A model generated the notes under the pieces. It did not search any database. It saw nothing but the letters and a program-made list of their open reading frames with translations, and was not told the DNA's origin. Made by a program: the position numbers and the translations under genes. Below, piece after piece: positions 57,146 through 64,000 of a DNA stretch of 64,000 nt. The stretch is from Monosporascus cannonballus. Taxonomy: Eukaryota; Ascomycota; Sordariomycetes; Xylariales. The stretch lies in the NCBI GenBank assembly GCA_004154925.1, contig QJNS01000299.1:1-64000 (forward strand), written 5' to 3'. Each line of letters begins with the position of its first letter. Position 1 is the stretch's first letter.

Positions 57146-57206
57146 TGTTACAGGAACAGGGGTTCCTGTCTTAAGGGAGTTGGCCCTTGGGCCTGTCACG
57201 GGTAAG
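57146..57206 (+). repeat. 5' LTR, first 61 bp matched to the 3' LTR
   Basis: This segment aligns without gaps to 63940-64000. The match stops abruptly on its left side, which sets the LTR boundary. The LTR continues to the right, but its end cannot be fixed because the 3' copy is truncated. The LTR start holds a small inverted repeat (ACAGGAAC and GTTCCTGT). The surrounding 57110-57300 is clearly less AT-rich than the body of the element. Confidence 0.88.
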
Positions 57207-58818
57207 CCACAGCTAAACCCCGGCCCTGAACCCTTGGTTTCAGGACATGGAGGGCAGTGATCTAAGTAATTTGGATGATCTGACCAGATTACATAAATCA
57301 TATAGATTTACGATATATTCACTTTAGGAATTAGGATATATAATAAGTCGGTTTTTCATATAAATAGCATTTACTTAATTTCGCTTTTTAGCTATTAATC
57401 TAAGCTTTTAATTAAAGGTAATTATATCGTTTTTTAATTAAGGGGAAAATACCTAAAATCTTTTTAACGAATATACCCCTAAATCCTTCCTTGCCTTATT
57501 ATTACTTGCAAATTAAGATTTTTTTCGGATTTTACTTATATCTCCCGGTAGACGTATAATAGGTTCGTTATATTTTGATAACTTTTTAATTAATAAACGA
57601 CGAATAATTTACCGCCTAATTAGGGCATGAACTTTTTTAAATTTAATGCAAACGATAATATAGGACGATATTTAGAAGATAAATAATATATTCGACCCTT
57701 ATTACCAGTAACCGGATTAAATAATTTACCCTTTATTAAAAAAAATTTCCAGTTAATCGATAATATAGCCTTTATTACCCGATCCCAGGGAAAGTTTTCC
57801 TTTTAACCCTAATAACAGCCTTTACTTAAAGAAATAATAAAGGTATAAGATTCGGAAGTTAGCGAAGCCGAAAAGCAAATTAAAAAAAAGTATCCTATTG
57901 GAAATTAAAAAGGCAAAAGAATTGGGAAAGGATACCTTTCAGAAAGACGAACGTATACCAAGAAAAAAAAACCTACGGTTGACGAAAAACTGTTTATTTT
58001 GATAACGGAATTGCGCGCGTTTAAAAAAGAAAATATTAAATTTACGCGATAATAATAGGAATAACGAAAATCCTTAATTCTGCCACTATTTGGCGTAAAT
58101 TAATTACGAAAAGGAATTATTTTACCACTTAGTTACCATAGGATGCCAAAAGTTAAGGGTTACAAACTAACCTCCCTTAAGCCCTATAACGGAATTACAG
58201 ATATAAAAGGATTTCTAATTTAAGCTAGATTTTATCTTAAATTTTACGAAAATTCTTTAATAGAGAATTATTAAAAGGTAATGGCTATTTCTTAATTACT
58301 TGCTGAAAAAAAATTTTTATAATTCGAACTTATTATAAAAAATTATTTACAAAATTACCTAAATAACTTTACGGATACGATTAACTATATTTTTAGCAAA
58401 TACGCTTACTTTAAAAAAAATGCAAACATTATTCGGAAACCCGGATAAGGAATAACATATAATTAAATAATTTTATTTCTTCCGACAGATAAAATTAGCC
58501 GCCAAATATATAACAGAATTTAATCGCCTGGTAGCTATTTCCAATTTACCCGAAAATGCATTATTTTATCTTTATTATAATAGCTTAAAGCCCTAAATTA
58601 AGGACAAATTATACATAATACCTAAAACGGGATCTTTCGCAAAATATACCGACATAGTTATAATAGCCGATAAACGAACTTTTAACTGGTTCCTTAAGAA
58701 AAAAAAAACTAATAAATAAATTAAAGATAAAAGCTTTAACAGCCGACCCAAAAAAGATAAAGGCAGGAACCAGAAAAAAACAAACTTTGCTTTAAGAAAG
58801 CCCAAAAAAAATAAGTCC

Positions 58819-58881
58819 AAAATGGAATATTTTAACTGTAGCAAAAAAGGATATTTTAAGAACGAATATCGTTCGCCTCCT
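58819..58881 (+). pseudogene. gag nucleocapsid zinc knuckle, mutated
   Basis: The frame reads EYFNCSKKGYFKNEYR. A CX2CX4HX4C knuckle would have Cys, Cys, His, Cys where this has Tyr, Cys, Tyr, Tyr. Each change is one G-to-A or C-to-T step. It marks the gag region of the element, upstream of protease and reverse transcriptase. Confidence 0.85.
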
Positions 58882-59755
58882 AAAAGGAACTCTAAAAAAA
58901 AAGGAATTCCTTAACCCCAAAAAAAAGCCAAAACAATTAAGCAAAAAATAGATAATAAGGCAAAAAAAAAGGAAAAAAAATTAGTTTAACTTTTTCCCAG
59001 CCAGAATTCATTATTACCACAATTACCTAAATTTAGAACGACATCCCAAAATACGAAAATTATCCCACTTACCAAAACTTTAAAATTAAAACCTATAAGT
59101 ATTACCCAGGACAAACGGTTTCCAGGATAATTATTAAGCTAAAATACTAATATTATCTTAACGCACAACGATACGGGGTACATAAAGCAAACGGTTAATT
59201 TCGGCCAAATTTTAATAATTATAAATAATTATCCTTAAAGCTTTATAAGCTCCTAAAATATACCATATACTTAAAAACTGCGATTAACCTATATAACTTA
59301 CTGCACTTTTTAACATATTACTTAAATAATTACCTTATCTATTTTCGAATTAAAAAAAATAATAATTACTGGCCCGGATAAAGTAAAAATACCCCAACCG
59401 AACCCAATAACGAATATCGTTGCACAAAAACCTTCCGTTAGCCAAAATACCTTAAGTCCTATTACTTACATCCCGAATTAAAACGAAACCAAAAAATAAT
59501 ATCGTAAGAATACTTATATTACACCATAACGTTTTACGTTTAGCATAAGCTCCTAAATATGGGAACACCTTTTAAGGAAATTTACGCCTCCGACCTTATA
59601 ATTCGCAATAAATAAAGCCTAAGAATAAGCCTAAAAAAAACCGATATCCCTAAATACCAGTACGGCAAAAAAACGTAATTCAAATGTCAAAACGATTAAT
59701 ACGTTAAACATATTATCCGAAAAGTACGAAAATAAAAACTTTTATAAATCGGACA

Positions 59756-62700
59756 ATGTTAGAAATCAAAAAATTACAAAGGCCCTTAAAACTAAGGCAT
59801 CGAGGAACCCCGATTTATAAAACCTTATATAAAATAATTAAAAACATACGTAATCAAATTAAGATCCCCTTAAAATATAAGGATAAAATACTTAAAACCA
59901 TAATCGACTCAGGAATAAAAAATAATTTTATTTTTCCCGTAACGGCAGAAAAATATTAAGTCCCCTAAAAATATAAATTAAAATCCTATAAATTACGCAC
60001 CGTTAACGGAAACTTATTTACTTACGATAATAAATGAATTTTTAAGGAAATAAAAAAACTTTTTATGCAAATTTAAAAGTACCAGGAATATATCTTTCTG
60101 GATATCGCGGATATTTTTAAGTACGACATTATCCTGAGAATACCATAATTCCGTTTTAGCAATTTATATATTAACTGGAAAAAACGGACTTTTTCGTAAA
60201 AAGAAAAATCCAGAAAATCCTAGAAAAACAATTAAAAAATTTGCTATATTATTAAGGAAGTACGAATTCTAAATCAAACCTCGATAATACTCTCGAAATA
60301 TTAAGGATTTAAAAAATTATTCAAGGACAAAAAAAATCATAAATTATCTCCTTACGGATAATAGGATTATCGGATCCCGATTAAAAAAGGATATCACCTT
60401 AAACTTTACAAAATTTATTACATAAATCCAGAAAAATCTAAGGCCTTATAAAAAAGCATCCAACTTAATTTAAAAAAAATATATCCAACCCTTTAATTTA
60501 CCCGCTAAATACCCCGTTCTTATAATTTTTAAAACAAAAAATAATAAGCAAAAAATCGATAAAAACAAAAACCCCATTTATCGAAAAATAATCGATTACA
60601 AACAGCTAAACGATATTACAATTAAAAATAAATATCCCTTAATCTTTATAAATACCCTAAAAAAATATTAACAAAACTTAATAATTTACAGCACTTAATT
60701 TTCAAAATAATTATTATTGCATTAAAATAACCAAGGGAAAAAAATGGAAAACAATATTTAAAATAATATATGGACTTTACGAATACCGAATTATACCCAT
60801 AGAACTTACTAATGCCTCCGCCAATTTTCAAAACTTGGTCATAACCACCCTTCGACAATACCTAGACAAATTCGTATTTGTCTACCTCGACGACATCCTC
60901 ATCTATTCGGAAACCTTAAAAAAACATAAAAAACATATGGCTTAAATGCTTAAAACATTAAACGAAGCAAATATTCGAATCAACCCAGCAAAAAATATAT
61001 AACATATTTAGATGTTCGACTTTTTAAGATACATTCTTACCCCCGGATAAATCCAGATTTAACGTTCCAAAATAAAAACAATTAAAAACTAACCCATCCC
61101 TAATAAGGTAACTATTATAAATATCCGACAGATCTTAAGATTTACGGATTACGTACGTAATTTTATTAAGGAATATAAAGATATAATTAAACCATTAACG
61201 AAATTTACCACCAAGGAATACGTTAAAAAAAATTCGAAATCCCAAAAGATGCAAAAAATGCTTTTCAAACTTTAAAAAACGCAATTACCAAAGGACCCAT
61301 TATACGGTTACCCAACCTAAACAAAAAAAAAACGTCTAAAAACCGATATTTCGGATTACGCACTAAATGCCGTCCTAAAACAGCTAAAAAATAATAATAA
61401 ATAATATTTAGTAACATATTACTCCAAAATATTTCGAAATGCAAAACTCAAATACCTAATTTATAATAAAAAACTATTAATAATTATTAATGCTTTTAAG
61501 AAATAAAAACTATTCCTTAATAAAACCAAAAAACCTTTCGATATTTATTCAAATTACAAAAACCTTACTTAATTCATGAAAACACAAGAACTAAACAAAC
61601 GACATAAAAAATAAATAATCTTTTTATTAAAATTCAATTTTAAAATATACCACATCAAAGGGAAAAAAAACATCTAAGCGGATATCCTTAATCGTAAAGG
61701 TAACTATAACATTAATAACCCCAAAAGAAGCTTGCAAATACTACGGTCCAATAAAGACGGAACCATATAATTATGTAAAATATTAAAAAAACCAACCCCA
61801 GAATTTTTAACACAATTCCGAAATTCCTACAACCCAAAAAAGCAAAAAAAGGTCCAGCAATTAAAAGAACAGCCTAAGAACCAACTGCTATACTATGGCA
61901 AAATCTATGTTCCAAAAAACCAGCAAAAGCAATTCGTAAAAGAATTCTACGAGAACCCGTTATATGGATATTAAGGAATCTTTAAAACTATTAGACGGCT
62001 ATAAAAAAAGTACGATTTCCCTGAATTACGCCAAATAGTAATAATAATTATTAAAAATTACAATATTTACAATAAAACGAAAATAATACGCCATAAACCC
62101 TATGGATTATTGCAACTTATTAATATTCCTAACAAAACATGGAATACCATAACTTGGAATTTTATTATTAATTTTCCTCCATTTAAAAATCCCGTTATTA
62201 AAATCGAATACGACAGAATATAAATAATTATTAATAGATTTACCAAGTATAAGTATTTCTTACCTTTCAAATAAAACGCAATAACAAAATAATTAACCTA
62301 TATTTTTATCAAAAACTATTTAAACAAATATAATATACCAGAAAAAATTTTCTTTAATAAAGATAAATTTTTTACTTTCAAGTTCGGCACCAGTTTCTTC
62401 AAATAAATAAATGCTAAACTTAAATTCTTAATTATATATTACCCCCAGATAAATAGCCAGATAAAACGATTTAATTAAACCCTGAAATAATACTTTCGAA
62501 ATTACGTTAATTACTAACAGGATAACTGGGTAAAGCTTTTACCATTGGCATAAATGGCCTATAATATTTCGGTCAATAAAAATATGGGCATATCCCTTTA
62601 TACAGCGGTATACGGACATAATACGGAAACCATACGACCAGAACAGCCACTTGCCAAAATATTAAAGATAATAACGGTTATTCCAAAAATAAAAATACTA

Positions 62701-63250
62701 GTAACAGAAATCAAGATAATTCAAGCTTGTTTTTAAAGTGAATTACGATTCCTCCAGCGGAAAATAACGCAATATTATAACAAAAAAAGAATTAAAGGAC
62801 CAATTTTAGCGAAAAGAAACAAAATTTACTTACTGCGCCAAAAACAAAACGTAATTTCGAATATCTTACAAATCAAAACAAAAAAACCTAGCAATAAGTT
62901 TAATTTTAAAAAATTTGGCCTATTTAAAGTTAACGAAATTATTTTTAAAATTAACTACCGATTATCGTTACTTAAAAACATAAAAATATATTTTATTTTC
63001 CATATTTCCTTATTTAAATCAGTACCCAAAAATATTCCGCTAAAAACGGATTTGGAATTCGAAAAAAATTTAAATAAATATAAAGTTAAACGAATATTAA
63101 ATTTTAAAATAATTAAAAACAAAATCCAATACCTAATTAAATAAGAAAAATACTTACATAAAGAAAATATTTGAGAATTACTTAACCACTTAACGAATAC
63201 GATGGATCTGGTTAAGACGTTTTACCGCCAGAATCCTAACCGATTATTTT
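59756..63250 (+). pseudogene. pol remnant: protease, RT, RNase H, integrase, chromodomain
   Basis: Protease: IIDSGIKNNFI (from about 59899). Reverse transcriptase: YGLYEYRIIPIELTNA (from about 60769), then FVYLDDILIYSETLKKHKKH (from about 60877) and EANIRINPAK. RNase H and connection: YYSKIFRNAK and LLKFNFKIYHIKGKK. Integrase: KPYGLLQLINIPNKTW (from about 62095) and INRFTKYKYFLPF. Chromodomain: YKVKRILNF, KIQYLIK followed by a stop in place of Trp, then EKYLHKEN and a second stop in place of Trp. The order is that of a chromovirus. No intact protein can be made. Confidence 0.88.
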
Positions 63251-63924
63251 TAGCGCGGCCAAGGTCGCAGGCGACAACAATCCCCCGTTTAAATCCACCT
63301 TTACGGCGTTCCAGTCGAAAAAAGTAAACGCTTTTACTATAGCATCTATTTCGGAAGCAAACTACGTTTACTTTATATTTATGCGACGTTATTTTTTTTT
63401 CAACCTTTCCTATTTTTCCAATTAATCCAATTTATACCTTTTTTTTAAAAATAACGAAGGCCTTTTTATGTAAAATATTTTATTAAAAACGCAGGCGTTT
63501 TATCTGATTAATTAATTCTTTTGTTTTCTTTTTAGCAATCTCCTAATACGTAAATAAGGTATCCTCCGTCTTTTACTGCTTTTTTTACAAACGCTTCCGT
63601 TTCTCCTTAATTTTCACTAAAAAATTCATATTTAATACGTTATAGGATAAACGTTAATAACGGGTATAATAATTACAACTTGGGAACTTTTTAATAAAGA
63701 AATAATCAAACTCCTTATAACGGATGTAATTCGAATAAGCGATAATTTTCGACCTAAACTTTTTAATATAATTTGCATAATTATTACGTATTTCGCGTTA
63801 ATTTAATCGCGGTTTTTTTTTAAATATAACTTATTATAATAAAAATTAATTAGAATATCTTTAAATCTTTTCAAAAAATCCGAGATAACGATTTACGGTT
63901 CTTATCTTTAGGACAAAGATCCTT

Positions 63925-63939
63925 AAAAAAGGGAAATGG
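63925..63939 (+). other. Polypurine tract of the retrotransposon
   Basis: AAAAAAGGGAAATGG lies directly before the 3' LTR start. Plus-strand DNA synthesis of LTR elements is primed from such a purine run at this place. All bases but one T are purines. Confidence 0.75.
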
Positions 63940-64000
63940 TATTATAAAAATAAAGGTTCCTATCTTAAGGGAGTTGGCCCTTAGACCTGTTACGGGTAAG
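63940..64000 (+). repeat. 3' LTR, truncated by window end
   Basis: The first 61 bp of the 3' LTR. Compared with 57146-57206 it differs at 11 sites, and at each the 3' copy has A where the 5' copy has G, or T where it has C. Confidence 0.88.

Larger units (their letters stand above)
57146..64000 (+). mobile_element. Ty3/gypsy chromovirus, RIP-inactivated, cut by window end
   Basis: An LTR starts at 57146 (TGTTAC) and its direct repeat starts at 63940, just after a polypurine tract. Between them, plus-strand fragments lie in gypsy order: a gag zinc knuckle near 58820, a protease DSG motif near 59905, reverse transcriptase YLDDILIYS near 60883, RNase H and connection remnants near 61400-61700, integrase blocks near 62100-62270 and a chromodomain near 63080-63200. 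Every frame is broken by many stops, mostly from TGG to TGA/TAA and CAA/CAG to TAA/TAG changes. The element cannot move. The full 3' LTR lies beyond the window. Fungal relatives include the MAGGY and Pyret types. Confidence 0.93.

Overview
This window is nuclear DNA of a filamentous ascomycete (Pezizomycotina). The main signs are short spliceosomal introns (about 53-147 bp) with GTRNGT donors and CTRAC branch points, a conventional myosin II with a very long rod, a GPI-anchored CFEM wall protein, and a retrotransposon decayed by G-to-A and C-to-T changes on both strands, the pattern left by repeat-induced point mutation (RIP). The three-part adhesin (N-terminal domain, Thr/Ser/Pro repeats, CFEM region, GPI signal) resembles the MAD adhesins of Metarhizium, so a hypocrealean Sordariomycete is my best guess. 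The species cannot be fixed from the sequence.

Layout. 1-2.4 kb: no gene; the window opens with a G-run/C-run. 2.4-13.6 kb: housekeeping genes, namely a HAM1-like lipid-binding protein (-), a steryl ester/triacylglycerol lipase (TGL1 type, -, six exons), the cytochrome oxidase assembly factor PET191 (+), an endopolyphosphatase-like phosphoesterase (PPN2 type, -) and transaldolase (-, six exons). 15.7-31.1 kb: a single-pass membrane protein (+), a large CCCH-finger protein of the Red1/ZFC3H1 type (-) and, divergent from it, the class II myosin heavy chain (+). 32.7-38.4 kb: a three-exon Cys-rich gene of unknown function (+), a decayed gene (-) and the CFEM adhesin (-). 38.4-44.0 kb: a 5.6-kb stretch with no gene I can support. 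44.0-54.9 kb: a LITAF-domain protein (-), a beta-lactamase-like pseudogene (-), the ribosome-quality-control factor VMS1 (-), an unassigned Cys-rich protein (+) and an MFS transporter (-). From about 56 kb to the end the DNA is very AT-rich and holds a RIP-destroyed Ty3/gypsy chromovirus. Its 5' LTR starts at 57146 and its 3' LTR is cut off by the window end.

The genes do not form one pathway. Housekeeping genes lie mostly on the left. Accessory-type genes and pseudogenes (adhesin, Cys-rich orphans, transporter, beta-lactamase relic) lie on the right, towards the AT-rich repeat block. Exon-intron structures were worked out by hand from splice signals, reading phase and conserved protein sequence. 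Most fit exactly in phase; doubtful junctions are marked. I did not find a clear new multi-gene system. The best leads are two unassigned Cys-rich proteins, a fungal LITAF protein that carries a PPxY motif, a 12-nt microexon and a GC-AG intron in transaldolase, and an intron without stops inside the myosin rod.
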